Both the position numbers and the translations under genes were made by a program. Of a DNA stretch of 64,000 nucleotides, positions 9,483-19,043 are shown piece by piece (within the stretch, counting starts at the first letter, position 1; each line of letters starts with the position of its first letter). The stretch covers positions 1 through 64,000 of the forward strand of contig SVRI01000006.1 of the NCBI GenBank assembly GCA_015064895.1, in the 5' to 3' direction. A model generated the notes under the pieces. The model was given only the letters and a program-made list of their open reading frames with translations. It had not been told where the DNA came from and made no database searches. This DNA is from Oscillospiraceae bacterium. GTDB lineage: Bacteria > Bacillota > Clostridia > Oscillospirales > CAG-382.

Positions 9483-10493
9483 ATGAAAATTATTGTAGAC
9501 TGTATGAGCGGTGACAATGCTCCCGAAGAAATTGTCAGAGGTGCTCTTGAAGGCAAACAAAAAGAAAACGTAGAGTTACTGCTTGTAGGTAACGAAGCGG
9601 CAATACGCGAAGTTGCTTCAAAATACAACTTCAGTCTCGACGGCTGCACAATCGTTGAGAATACAGGCGAAAATATCACCATGGAAGACGATGCAACAAG
9701 TGTTGTAAAGGAAAAGAACGAATCCTCCATGGCGGTTGCCTTAAAGCTTTTAAAAGATGGTCAGGGAGACGGCATGGTTTCTGCTGGTAACACTGGTGCA
9801 CTTCTTACGGGTGCAACACTTATTCTCCGCAGAATCAAGGGTGTAAGACGACCTGCTCTCGGTGCAGTTCTCCCCTTCGGCACTCCTACTCTTCTTGCAG
9901 ATGCAGGAGCACAGGCTGTTTGTGCTCCCGAAGATCTTGTTATGTTTGCCCGCATGGGAAGCATGTACATGAACAAGGTTATGGGTGTTGAAAATCCTAA
10001 GGTTGCACTTATCAACAACGGTGCCGAAGAATGCAAGGGTACTGATCTTCAGAAGGAAACATATCAGGCACTTAAAAACATTCCCGAAATCAACTTTGCA
10101 GGCAACATTGAAGGCCGTGAAATATTTGACGGCGAATACGATGTACTTATTGCTGACGGTTTTACCGGAAACATTGTACTTAAAACCTGTGAAGGAGCAG
10201 GCAAATTCGTCAAGAAATGTCTTTCTGACGTTTTCTACCGCAATTTCAGCTCTAAAATTGCCTATCTTTTTGCTAAAGGCAGTGTAAATCAGTTAAGAAA
10301 AGACACAAGCTATGACAGCCACGGCGGTGCCCCCTTCCTCGGTATTGCAAAGCCCGTTATCAAGGGACACGGCTCATCAAACCACATCAGCATTGCCGCT
10401 TGTGTAGGTCAGGCTAAAAGATACGCCGAAAGCGGCATGATTGAGTACATCGCATCACTCAAAACATCATCCACCGAAGAAAAGGACGCTTAA
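9483..10493 (+). CDS. plsX: Phosphate acyltransferase PlsX
   Basis: PlsX converts acyl-ACP and phosphate to acyl-phosphate, the donor for PlsY in phospholipid synthesis; it is a peripheral membrane enzyme. The 336-residue length is normal. The N-terminus (MKIIVDCMSGDNAPEEIVRG) matches the usual MDAMGGDNAP motif with C and S in place of A and G. The core VSAGNTGALLTGA, RPALGAVLP, ADAGA and FVGNVVLK-like region (GFTGNIVLKTCEG) are present. Downstream it is 3 bp from rnc. The usual companions acpP and fabD are not adjacent; rnc follows directly. Confidence 0.97.
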   Translation: MKIIVDCMSGDNAPEEIVRGALEGKQKENVELLLVGNEAAIREVASKYNFSLDGCTIVENTGENITMEDDATSVVKEKNESSMAVALKLLKDGQGDGMVSAGNTGALLTGATLILRRIKGVRRPALGAVLPFGTPTLLADAGAQAVCAPEDLVMFARMGSMYMNKVMGVENPKVALINNGAEECKGTDLQKETYQALKNIPEINFAGNIEGREIFDGEYDVLIADGFTGNIVLKTCEGAGKFVKKCLSDVFYRNFSSKIAYLFAKGSVNQLRKDTSYDSHGGAPFLGIAKPVIKGHGSSNHISIAACVGQAKRYAESGMIEYIASLKTSSTEEKDA

Positions 10494-10496
10494 TTT

Positions 10497-11207
10497 ATGC
10501 AAAAGGACATTTCCTTACTTGAGCAAAAAATAGAATACGAGTTCAAGGACAAATCGCTTTTAAGAACAGCACTTACCCATTCATCCTATGCCAACGAATT
10601 CAAGGCAAAAGGTGAGAGCATTATGTACAACGAGCGTCTTGAGTTTTTGGGCGACTCTGTATTATCCCTTGTGGCAAGCGTTTATCTTTTCAAGGGAAAC
10701 AGAAACCTTTTTGAAGGTGATTTGACTAAAATCCGTGCAGGTATTGTATGTGAAAACGCCCTTTACGAATATGCTCTTGACTTAGGACTCGGAGACTATC
10801 TGTTTTTAGGTCACGGCGAAGAAGTAACCGGTGGCAGAAGCAGAAAGAGCGTTCTTTCCGACGCGGTTGAAGCTCTTCTTGCGGCAATATATCTTGACGG
10901 CGGATTTTCTCAGGCAAGAAAGTTTATTCTTCCCTATTTGACCGAAGCAGCCGAAAAGCTTATGAAATCCGGAGGTGCCGAGGACTACAAAACTCTTCTG
11001 CAGCAATTTGTTCAGCAGAACAGAGGCGACATTCTCGAATATGTAATGGTTGATGAAAGCGGTCCAAGTCACAACAAAACCTTTGTTTACAACGTTTTAC
11101 TTAACAATAATGTAATTGGAAAAGGCTCCGGTTCATCAAAAAGAGATGCCGAGCAGGCTGCGGCAAGAGAAGCACTTATTCTTTTTGGCAAGGTAAGTGA
11201 AAAGTGA
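10497..11207 (+). CDS. rnc: Ribonuclease III
   Basis: Double-strand-specific endoribonuclease that processes rRNA precursors and structured mRNAs. The 236 residues contain the RNase III signature NERLEFLGDSVL (about 43-54) with its acidic metal ligands, a second acidic cluster (SVLSDAVEALLAAIYLDGG, about 115-135) and a C-terminal dsRNA-binding domain from about residue 158 (DYKTLLQQFVQQ ... GSSKRDAEQAAAREAL). It is 3 bp downstream of plsX, and its stop codon overlaps the next gene. The rnc-smc-ftsY block is a conserved Firmicutes arrangement. Confidence 0.98.
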   Translation: MQKDISLLEQKIEYEFKDKSLLRTALTHSSYANEFKAKGESIMYNERLEFLGDSVLSLVASVYLFKGNRNLFEGDLTKIRAGIVCENALYEYALDLGLGDYLFLGHGEEVTGGRSRKSVLSDAVEALLAAIYLDGGFSQARKFILPYLTEAAEKLMKSGGAEDYKTLLQQFVQQNRGDILEYVMVDESGPSHNKTFVYNVLLNNNVIGKGSGSSKRDAEQAAAREALILFGKVSEK

Positions 11208-12268
11208 TGAAAAAACACGCAAACATTCCCATTTTCATACCCCACGAGGGCTGCAGAAACGAATGTGTTTTCTGCAATCAGCGTACGATTACGGGTACTT
11301 GTCAAGGCTCTGACAGGGACATTGTTCCAGAGATTGAAAATGCACTTTCAACAATTCCCGACGGATACGATGTTGAAATTGCCTTTTTCGGCGGTTCATT
11401 TACAGGTATCGGCATCGACAGAATGACAAGGCTTCTTGATACGGCATACGAATATGTTAAATCAGGAAATGTACAATCCATAAGGCTGTCAACAAGACCC
11501 GATTACATTGATGAGCAGATTCTTGACATTCTGAAGTCACGCGGCGTTACTCATATTGAGCTTGGTATTCAGTCAATGCGTCAGCATGTACTTGACGCAT
11601 GTAAAAGAGGTCACACCACTGAGGATACAGAAAAAGCCTGCAGACTCATTAACGACTACGGCTTTGTTTTGGGCGGTCAGATGATGATAGGTCTTCCCTG
11701 CTCGACGGCGGAGGATGAAATCTATACAGCTCAGAAAATCGGCGAGATGGGTGCAAAGGAAGCAAGGATTTATCCTTGTGTTGTATTTGAAAAGACAGAG
11801 CTTTGCAACATGGCAAAGTCGGGTGAATATGAACCAATTTCAATAGACGAAGCCGTCACAAGAAGCACAAAGGTTTATTATGAACTGAAAAAGCACAAAA
11901 TCAACATATTAAGAATCGGGCTTCAATCAAGCGAAAGTCTGTCGGACATGAACCAAGTCTATGCAGGTGCGTATCATCCTGCCATGGGCGAGCTTGTTGA
12001 AAGCAGAGTAAAACTTGAAGAAATGCTTTCTGCAATAGAATGGTATAAATCAGAACATAAATTTGACTATCGCGGCAAGCCGTTAATTGTCGAGTGCAAC
12101 AATTGTGATTTATCAAAGGTGATTGGTCATAAAAAATCAAATTTGGAAATTATAAGAAAAGCGGCGATTGAGGCAGGCTTTTCGGACATAAACATAAAAA
12201 CAAACGACAAAGTGAAAGGAAACAGTTTATTTTTTCACTTTGGACAACAATCGGAAATATCAGATTAA
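11207..12268 (+). CDS. Elp3-like radical SAM protein of the rnc-smc interval
   Basis: A 353-residue radical SAM enzyme with the [4Fe-4S] motif C-x3-C-x2-C in GCRNECVFCNQ (residues about 16-26). The barrel follows with IAFFGGSFTGI and LSTRPDYID, then ELGIQSM and GLPCST. These resemble the Elp3/coproporphyrinogen-oxidase-like superfamily branch. The substrate is unknown. The C-terminal part (VECNNCDLSKVIGHKKSN) is typical of the uncharacterised Clostridia proteins found between rnc and smc. Start: ATG 11207 overlaps the rnc stop by one base (TGATG). A GTG at 11204 would add one residue and is equally compatible with the AAGG upstream. Confidence 0.88.
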   Translation: MKKHANIPIFIPHEGCRNECVFCNQRTITGTCQGSDRDIVPEIENALSTIPDGYDVEIAFFGGSFTGIGIDRMTRLLDTAYEYVKSGNVQSIRLSTRPDYIDEQILDILKSRGVTHIELGIQSMRQHVLDACKRGHTTEDTEKACRLINDYGFVLGGQMMIGLPCSTAEDEIYTAQKIGEMGAKEARIYPCVVFEKTELCNMAKSGEYEPISIDEAVTRSTKVYYELKKHKINILRIGLQSSESLSDMNQVYAGAYHPAMGELVESRVKLEEMLSAIEWYKSEHKFDYRGKPLIVECNNCDLSKVIGHKKSNLEIIRKAAIEAGFSDINIKTNDKVKGNSLFFHFGQQSEISD

Positions 12269-12281
12269 CGGAGGAAACTAA

Positions 12282-15200
12282 ATGTACTTAAAAGCTCTTG
12301 AAATGAGAGGCTTCAAATCCTTCCCCGACAAAACAAGACTTGACTTCCAGACAGGCGTAACTGCCGTTGTAGGTCCTAACGGAAGCGGCAAATCAAACGT
12401 ATCCGATGCCGTAAGATGGGTTCTCGGTGAAATGTCTCCGAAGTCCCTTCGAGGCTCAAAGATGGAAGACGTTATCTTTGCAGGTACTGCAAAGCGTACC
12501 CAGACAGGTTTTTGTGAAGTATCTCTTATTGTTGACAACTCCGACCACGCTCTTGACAACGATGCCGAAGAAGTCAAAATTACAAGAAAATACTACAGAA
12601 GCGGAGATTCCGAATACAAGATAAATGACAAACCCTCAAGACTGCGTGACATTCACGAGCTGTTCCTTAACACGGGTATCGGCCGTGAGGGATATTCTGT
12701 TGTCGGTCAGGGTAAAATTTCGGAAGTTCTGTCGCAGAAGAGTGACGAAAGACGTCATATCTTTGAGGAAGCGGCAGGTATTTCAAAGTTCCGCTACAGA
12801 AAGATTGAAACAGAAAGAAAGCTCAATGAAACAGACACCAACCTCATTCGTCTTAACGACATTGCAGGTGAAATAGAATCAAGACTCGGTCCTTTGGAAA
12901 GAGATGCTGAAAATGCAAAGAAGTTCTTAGTCCTTGCTGACAGAAAGAAAGAGCTTGAAGTAGCAATCTGGCTTGACAGAATTGTAACAAGCTCCGACAA
13001 GGCAAAGAATCTTGAGAACAAGCACGGCACAGCAAAGAAAAACTATGAGGATACCGACAACGAAATCACGCTTCTCGACTCTGCCATTGAAGGGCTTTTC
13101 AACAAAAAGCAGTTTATAAGTCAGAAAGCCGAGAATCAGAGAGAAGAAATTTCACTTCTCGAAGAAGAAAAGCACAGACTTGAAAACCTGCGCAGTCTTT
13201 CCAACAACGACATTACCCACCACAATGAAAGAAAGACTCAGATTAGTGCAGAGATTGCTCTTCTTTCGGGCGATGAAATGGAAAAAATCAAGGGTGAGCT
13301 TCTTACTGCCGAAGAAGCAGTTAAAACAGCCGAAGGCTCTGTTGTTGATGCAAACAAAAAGAGTGCCGATGCAGAAGTAAATCTCATCGCCATGAAGGAT
13401 GCCGTTATCCGTGCAGAAGCTGCACTTGAGTCAAAAAAAGAAGAAGTAAGACATTCAAATGAAGTTCTTACAACTTTAAAGATTGAAGAAGCTGCAGAAA
13501 GCACAAGTGAAAAGTCGGAAACCGAAAGAAAAGAGTTTCTTGCAGGTGAAATTTCAAAAGCCGATGCTGAGCTTGAAGAAACTTACAAGGCTCTGGAAAA
13601 TGCAAATCAGAGAAAAAAGGATTTTCAGGACGAAAAGGTTCAGCTTGCCAAGGACATTGAAGAAGAACAAGGTTCACTTCGCGAGCTTGCAAACAAGCGT
13701 GAAGACCTTTTGAAGGAAAAGAACGAAATCGAAGCACAGTACGCTGCAGACGTACACAGACGTGAAGTTCTTGACAGAATGGACAAGATGCTTGAGGGCT
13801 ATCCCGGTTCCGTTAAGGCTGTCATGAACGAAAGCACACTTTCGGGTATCTGCGGTCCTGTATCGAGAATCCTTACTGTTTCAGGTGAATACGTAACTGC
13901 CATTGAAACAGCTCTCGGCGCTTCCGTTTCCAACATTGTTGTTGAAAACGAGCATTCCGCAAAGGAAGCCATACGTTTCTTAAAGAGAACAAACGGGGGT
14001 CGTGCGACCTTCCTTCCCCTTTCTTCGATGACGACAAAGGTCACCGATGAAAAGGGACTTACACGTGAAAAGGGTTATGTAGGTATAGCCTGCGACCTTG
14101 TTTCATTTGAAGAAAAGTACAGAGTAATAGCAGAAAACCTTCTTGGCAGAACCATTGTTGCCGACAACATCGATGATGCTGCCGACATTGCAAAGAAGTA
14201 CTCTTACAGATTCAGAATTGTAACTCTTGACGGTCAGATCATCAATTCCGGCGGTTCATTTACAGGCGGTTCTGCGGCAAGCAGAACAGGTGTTATGTCA
14301 AGAAGTGCCGACATTGCTGCCCTTGAAGAATCTATTTCTGCACTCGGTGCGAGAATGAAGGAAATAAAAGCCGAGATTTCAGAGGTAGAAGAAGAATGCC
14401 AGAATTCAATTGAGTATATTGAAGGCTTAAAGAATGACCTTTCAAATGCTGACAGCGGTCTTTACAGAAGTGAAAACGACATAAAGCTTCACACGGAACA
14501 CGTGGAAGCCTGCAGTGAAAGACTCAAGAACATGCATGCACAGCTTGAAGAATTTGACAGCGAAAAGATTAAGGAAAGACTCAGTCTTATCGTTTCAAAG
14601 CGTCAGGCAGAAGAAGCACACTTGGAGCTTCTTATAAATGAGGAAAAAGAACTTACAGATGCACTTGACAAAGCAGATGAAGATGAAAGAAATGCAACAG
14701 AGGCACTCAGCCAGTCGAAGATGGACATTCTTTCATGCGAAAAGGACGTACAAAGTGCAAATACTGCTCTTAGTGCCCTTCGTGCTTCCCTTGCAGACAA
14801 TGTAAGAAGAACAGAAAATCTTCGTCTTGAACTGCAACAGATTGAAAACATGCTTGCAGGTATTTCGGTTGACATTGAAAAGAGCGATGAAGAAATAAAG
14901 AAGGCTGAAGAAACTCTCAAAGAAAAGAAAGAAGCCCTTGAAGCACTTATTTCCGACTCTCAGGTAATTGAGACCGAAATGAACAAAAAGCGTGAAAATC
15001 AAAAGGATATGCAAAAGGACAAGGAAGTATTCTTCGAAGAAATGACACGTCTTGCTTCACAGCTTGAAAACTGCAGAAACGAGTACGACAATCTTACAGC
15101 AAAGTTATTTGAAGAATACACCCTCACCTTCTCGGATGCGGTAGCACTTGGCTACCCGGCACCCGAAGCAGGCAGTGCCCAGGAGTTATCCTCTATTAAG

Positions 15201-15836
15201 GGCAAGATAAAAGCACTTGGACACATCAACGTAAACGCGGTTGAAGAATTCAAGGAAACAAAAGAACGTTACGACTTCATGAAGAAGCAGATTGACGACC
15301 TTGAAGACTCAAAGAAGAGTCTTATTGAAATCATAAAGCGTCTTGAAAGCGACATGAAGACCATGTTTGTAAAGACGGTTGAGGATATTAATGTTCAATT
15401 CAAGGAAGTATTCTCCGATCTCTTTGGCGGCGGCAATGCCGACATTGTAATTCAGGACCCTGAAAACGTACTTGAATCGGGTATTGAAATCAACATCCAG
15501 CCCCCCGGAAAAATGGTTAAGAATCTCTCGCTGCTTTCGGGCGGTGAACAGGCATTTACAGCAATTGCTCTCTACTTTGCAATACTCAAGGTTAATCCTG
15601 CACCCTTCTACATATTTGATGAAATTGAAGCGGCGCTCGACGATGTCAACGTAAACAGATTTGCTTCCTACTTAAAGAAGAACAATGACACTCAGTTTAT
15701 TGTTATCACACACCGCAGAGGTACCATGGAAGTTGCCGACACAATGTACGGCGTAACAATGCAGGAAAAGGGTGTTTCCAGCTTCCTTAAGGTTAACATC
15801 GACGACGTTGAAAAGAAAACGGGTATCAAGTTGTAA
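12282..15836 (+). CDS. smc: Chromosome segregation protein SMC
   Basis: Condensin ATPase that organises and segregates the chromosome. The 1184 residues have an N-terminal ABC head (MYLKALEMRGFKSFPDKT; Walker A GPNGSGKSN), a long coiled coil, a hinge around residues 500-690 (GYPGSVKAVM ... GGRATFLPLSS ... GGSFTGGS), and a returning coiled coil. The C-terminal head carries the signature LSLLSGGEQAF and Walker B FYIFDEIEAALDD. A CGGAGG lies upstream of the ATG. ScpA/ScpB partners are not in the window. It sits in the conserved rnc-smc-ftsY order. Confidence 0.99.
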   Translation: MYLKALEMRGFKSFPDKTRLDFQTGVTAVVGPNGSGKSNVSDAVRWVLGEMSPKSLRGSKMEDVIFAGTAKRTQTGFCEVSLIVDNSDHALDNDAEEVKITRKYYRSGDSEYKINDKPSRLRDIHELFLNTGIGREGYSVVGQGKISEVLSQKSDERRHIFEEAAGISKFRYRKIETERKLNETDTNLIRLNDIAGEIESRLGPLERDAENAKKFLVLADRKKELEVAIWLDRIVTSSDKAKNLENKHGTAKKNYEDTDNEITLLDSAIEGLFNKKQFISQKAENQREEISLLEEEKHRLENLRSLSNNDITHHNERKTQISAEIALLSGDEMEKIKGELLTAEEAVKTAEGSVVDANKKSADAEVNLIAMKDAVIRAEAALESKKEEVRHSNEVLTTLKIEEAAESTSEKSETERKEFLAGEISKADAELEETYKALENANQRKKDFQDEKVQLAKDIEEEQGSLRELANKREDLLKEKNEIEAQYAADVHRREVLDRMDKMLEGYPGSVKAVMNESTLSGICGPVSRILTVSGEYVTAIETALGASVSNIVVENEHSAKEAIRFLKRTNGGRATFLPLSSMTTKVTDEKGLTREKGYVGIACDLVSFEEKYRVIAENLLGRTIVADNIDDAADIAKKYSYRFRIVTLDGQIINSGGSFTGGSAASRTGVMSRSADIAALEESISALGARMKEIKAEISEVEEECQNSIEYIEGLKNDLSNADSGLYRSENDIKLHTEHVEACSERLKNMHAQLEEFDSEKIKERLSLIVSKRQAEEAHLELLINEEKELTDALDKADEDERNATEALSQSKMDILSCEKDVQSANTALSALRASLADNVRRTENLRLELQQIENMLAGISVDIEKSDEEIKKAEETLKEKKEALEALISDSQVIETEMNKKRENQKDMQKDKEVFFEEMTRLASQLENCRNEYDNLTAKLFEEYTLTFSDAVALGYPAPEAGSAQELSSIKGKIKALGHINVNAVEEFKETKERYDFMKKQIDDLEDSKKSLIEIIKRLESDMKTMFVKTVEDINVQFKEVFSDLFGGGNADIVIQDPENVLESGIEINIQPPGKMVKNLSLLSGGEQAFTAIALYFAILKVNPAPFYIFDEIEAALDDVNVNRFASYLKKNNDTQFIVITHRRGTMEVADTMYGVTMQEKGVSSFLKVNIDDVEKKTGIKL

Positions 15837-15879
15837 GTTAGGAGTTAAAAATTCAATTTCTTAATTGGAGTGATACTAA

Positions 15880-16788
15880 ATGTCATTTTTTGATAAATTA
15901 AAACAAGGTCTTAAAAAGACCAAGGAATCAATTTTCGGCCAGGTAAACAGCATATTCAAGGCCTTTGTCAAGGTCGACGAAGAAATGCTTGAAGAACTTG
16001 AAGAAATACTTATCGCATCGGATGTGGGAGTTAATATCACGGAAGAAATCATCGACAAGCTCCGCGACACCATCAAGGAAAGAAGAATCTCCGAGCCTGA
16101 AGAAGCAAGACTTGCACTTATGGAAATCATTGAAGAATCCATAGGCGAAAACGAAGGCTTAAATCTCAACACAAGTCCTGCCGTTATTCTTGTTATCGGT
16201 GTTAACGGTGTAGGCAAGACAACATCAATTGCAAAGATTGCAAACTGTTTGAAGAAAGAAGGCAAGAAGGTTGTTCTTGCGGCAGCCGACACATTCCGTG
16301 CCGCTGCCATTGACCAGCTCGAAATCTGGGCAGGCAGAGCCGACGTACCCATAGTCAAGCACGATGAAGGCTCTGACCCTGCATCTGTTGTATTTGATGC
16401 CTGCAGCTATGCAAAAAATCACGGCTGTGATGTTCTAATCATTGACACGGCAGGAAGACTTCACAATAAAAAGAATCTTATGGACGAGCTTTCGAAAATA
16501 TCAAGAGTTATCGACCGTGAGCTTCCCGGTGCTGACAAGGAAACACTTCTTGTTCTTGACGCAGTTACCGGTCAGAATGCCATAAGCCAGGCAAAAGAAT
16601 TTGTTAAAACATCCGACATTACGGGTATTGTTCTTACAAAGCTTGACGGTACGGCAAAGGGCGGTATCATCATTTCCGTCAAGAAAGAACTGGGTATTCC
16701 CGTTAAATTTATAGGTGTCGGTGAACAGATGGATGACCTTCAGAAGTTCGACAAAGCAGAGTTTACAAAGGCTTTATTTGAGGAATAA
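15880..16788 (+). CDS. ftsY: Signal recognition particle receptor FtsY
   Basis: SRP receptor GTPase that delivers ribosome-nascent chains to the translocon. The 302 residues contain a helical N domain and the G domain: G1 [29 protein letters not shown]3 DTAGR, G4 [10 protein letters not shown] and the closing GVGEQMDDL. The long acidic A domain of proteobacterial FtsY is absent, as usual in Firmicutes; the protein begins [20 protein letters not shown] precedes the ATG. It is 43 bp downstream of smc and probably cotranscribed with it. Confidence 0.98.
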   Translation: MSFFDKLKQGLKKTKESIFGQVNSIFKAFVKVDEEMLEELEEILIASDVGVNITEEIIDKLRDTIKERRISEPEEARLALMEIIEESIGENEGLNLNTSPAVILVIGVNGVGKTTSIAKIANCLKKEGKKVVLAAADTFRAAAIDQLEIWAGRADVPIVKHDEGSDPASVVFDACSYAKNHGCDVLIIDTAGRLHNKKNLMDELSKISRVIDRELPGADKETLLVLDAVTGQNAISQAKEFVKTSDITGIVLTKLDGTAKGGIIISVKKELGIPVKFIGVGEQMDDLQKFDKAEFTKALFEE

Positions 16789-16832
16789 TTTGGAACTTTT
16801 TTGAAATACAGACGTCTAATAAGAGGTAAAAA

Positions 16833-17438
16833 ATGAAAATAGCAATTGCAACAGGTAATGCACACAAGGTCAAGGAGTTATCAAGGCTTCTTGACATAGA
16901 CGGCATTGAATTTGTAAGTTTAAAAGATTTAGGATTTGACGGCGACATTGTGGAAGATGGCAAGACTTTTGCAGAAAACGCCATGATAAAGGCAAGATTT
17001 ATTTGCGAAAAGTACAGTATTCCCGCAATCGCCGACGATTCGGGGCTTTGTGTGGATGCTTTAAACGGTGAACCCGGCATATATTCTGCAAGGTATGCAT
17101 CAAAAGACGGCGGAAATTCCGACGATAGAGCAAACATCGACCTTCTTCTTGAAAACATGAAATCCATTCCCTCAGGAGAAAGAAGCGGACGTTTTGTCTG
17201 TTCAATGGCTTTCTGCGCTCCCGACGGCACAGCACTTACCGTTGACGGAATCTGCGAAGGTCACATAACAAGCGACATCAGAGGTGAAGGCGGTTTCGGA
17301 TATGACCCTGTATTCTACTGCACAAAGCTTTGTAAAACCTTCGGTGAAGCGACAGATGAAGAAAAGAACACCGTCAGCCACAGATACAATGCCTGCAGAT
17401 TACTTGCAGTAAAATTAAAAGAATACATAAAAAACTGA
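16833..17438 (+). CDS. rdgB: Non-canonical purine NTP pyrophosphatase, RdgB/HAM1 family
   Basis: House-cleaning enzyme hydrolysing ITP, dITP and XTP to monophosphates. The 201-residue protein has all family motifs: ATGNAHKVKEL (N-terminal substrate loop), EDGKTFAENAMIKA, ADDSGLCVDALNGEPG with the catalytic Asp, GEGGFGYDPVF and SHRYNA near the C-terminus. An AGAGG lies upstream of the ATG. It belongs to the same operon, 44 bp after ftsY and 12 bp before yhbY. Confidence 0.97.
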   Translation: MKIAIATGNAHKVKELSRLLDIDGIEFVSLKDLGFDGDIVEDGKTFAENAMIKARFICEKYSIPAIADDSGLCVDALNGEPGIYSARYASKDGGNSDDRANIDLLLENMKSIPSGERSGRFVCSMAFCAPDGTALTVDGICEGHITSDIRGEGGFGYDPVFYCTKLCKTFGEATDEEKNTVSHRYNACRLLAVKLKEYIKN

Positions 17439-17450
17439 AAGGCAAAAAAT

Positions 17451-17771
17451 ATGTCTATAGAAAATCTTACATCCTCAGAGCGTGCATACCTCAGAGGTCA
17501 GGCAAACACACTTGATGCAATTTTCCAGCTTGGAAAAGGCGGCATCAACGAAAACTTTATAAAGCAGATTGACGATGTACTTGAAGTAAGAGAGCTTATC
17601 AAGATAAGTCTTCTTGAAACATGTGAGTATACAGTCAAGGAAGCAGCAGAAGAAATCTGCAAGGCAACAGGTGCCCAGTCTGTTCAGATGATCGGCAGAA
17701 AGCTTGTGCTTTACAGAGCAGCCTCCGACAAAGACAAGAGAAAAATCACTCTTCCAAAGTCAAAGAAATGA
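17451..17771 (+). CDS. yhbY: YhbY-type CRM-domain RNA-binding protein
   Basis: A 106-residue single CRM-domain protein of the kind that associates with pre-50S ribosomal subunits. It starts LTSSERAYLRGQANTLDAIFQLGKGG, the family hallmark, with ELIKISLLET in the middle and GAQSVQMIGRKLVLYR at the end, followed by a basic tail. AAAGG lies upstream of the ATG. The stop overlaps the nadD start by four bases; yhbY-nadD-yqeK-rsfS is the standard Firmicutes order. Confidence 0.95.
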   Translation: MSIENLTSSERAYLRGQANTLDAIFQLGKGGINENFIKQIDDVLEVRELIKISLLETCEYTVKEAAEEICKATGAQSVQMIGRKLVLYRAASDKDKRKITLPKSKK

Positions 17772-18397
17772 GAATAGGATTTATGGGCGGCACCTTCAGT
17801 CCGCCTCACATCGGGCACTTACATTCTGCAAAAGCCTTTATTGAAGAATTAAACCTTGACAGGCTTATCATCATACCTGCAAAAGTTTCTCCATTCAAAG
17901 TAAATGTTCAGCAAACCGCAAGTGACAAAGACAGAATGGAAATGGCAAGGCTTTGCTTTTTATCACTTGACTGTGACAACTGCAGTGTTGAGGTATCAGA
18001 TATCGAAATATCAAAAGACACAACAAGTTATACGATTGACACGGTTAATGAGCTGAAAGCTCTGTATCCAAATGACGAGCTTTACATGTTTGTCGGCAGC
18101 GACATGTTCTTAAGTCTTGAAAGATGGAAGAATTTCAAAGACATATTTGAAAAATGCCATATTTACACAAGAACACGCGAATATAATGAAAGATACACAA
18201 TGCTTTTGGCTAAAGAAAAATACGAAAAAACATACGGTGCAAGGGTGTATTTATCTGATGACCAAGAAATAATAGTTTCAAGCACCGATATAAGAAACGC
18301 ATTGTCATCAAAAAGCATTGAAACTTGTCAAAATTTATTGACTGACGAAGTTTTTGGGTATATAATAAAGGGTGGATTGTATTTTGACCAACATTGA
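17768..18397 (+). CDS. nadD: Nicotinate-nucleotide adenylyltransferase
   Basis: NadD forms NaAD from nicotinate mononucleotide and ATP in NAD synthesis. The 209 residues start MRIGFMGGTFSPPHIGHL, with the nucleotidyltransferase GG-T/S-F-x-P-x-H-x-GH motif. YMFVGSDMFLSLERWKN follows in the middle and VSSTDIRN, the C-terminal phosphate-binding motif, near the end. The ATG overlaps the yhbY stop (ATGA). Its 3' end overlaps the next gene. Confidence 0.97.
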   Translation: MRIGFMGGTFSPPHIGHLHSAKAFIEELNLDRLIIIPAKVSPFKVNVQQTASDKDRMEMARLCFLSLDCDNCSVEVSDIEISKDTTSYTIDTVNELKALYPNDELYMFVGSDMFLSLERWKNFKDIFEKCHIYTRTREYNERYTMLLAKEKYEKTYGARVYLSDDQEIIVSSTDIRNALSSKSIETCQNLLTDEVFGYIIKGGLYFDQH

Positions 18398-19040
18398 ATA
18401 TTCACATATTCCGACCGACAAACCGCTTTTGGATAAAATAAAAAGCTCAATAGGAAATTATATTTCAGGCAAGCGTCTTGAGCATACTTTTTCGGTAGAG
18501 AAAGAAGCTGTCAGCATTGCCGGTTTCATGTTTCCGTATCTTGGAATTGATGACAAATACATTTCCGACATAAGAGCTGCAGCACTGCTTCACGACATTA
18601 CAAAGCAGTATTCCATGCAGGAGCACAAGACTGTTTGTTCCGACTATTCTCTGCCATATGTTTGCAATGATGCCGTCATTCATTCCAGAACCGGCGCTTA
18701 TATTGCAAAACGGGATTTTGGAATAAACGAAATTGTTTTCGGTGCGATTTTCAATCACACAACCGGAAAAAGTGACATGAATATTTTTGAAAAAATAATT
18801 TTTACTGCTGACTTTATTGAAAAAACACGCAGTCATTCCTCTTGTATATCCGCAAGAAATTATTTTTATGAAAATATAGAATCAAAAAACAAACTATACG
18901 TTCTGAACAAAACTATTCTTATAAGTATTGACGCAACAATGCACTATCTTCTTGAAAAGGAAAGTGTCATAGACTTAGAGACTGTCAGCGCTAGAAATTC
19001 AATAATTTCGGAGCTGTCATCCATATCAGAGGTGTTTTAA
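18384..19040 (+). CDS. yqeK: YqeK-type HD-domain hydrolase
   Basis: HD-superfamily metalloprotein; characterised YqeK members are symmetrical Ap4A hydrolases. The conserved metal ligands are visible in RLEHTFSVEKEAV, AALLHDITK, VIHSRTGAYIAK and FNHTTGKSDM, then TADFIEKTRSH. I place the start at TTG 18384, giving 218 residues, because AAAGGGTGG ends 8 nt upstream; a GTG at 18372 would add four residues but overlaps that site. The start lies inside the last codons of nadD, so translation is probably coupled. Confidence 0.92.
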   Translation: MTNIEYSHIPTDKPLLDKIKSSIGNYISGKRLEHTFSVEKEAVSIAGFMFPYLGIDDKYISDIRAAALLHDITKQYSMQEHKTVCSDYSLPYVCNDAVIHSRTGAYIAKRDFGINEIVFGAIFNHTTGKSDMNIFEKIIFTADFIEKTRSHSSCISARNYFYENIESKNKLYVLNKTILISIDATMHYLLEKESVIDLETVSARNSIISELSSISEVF

Positions 19041-19043
19041 CTA

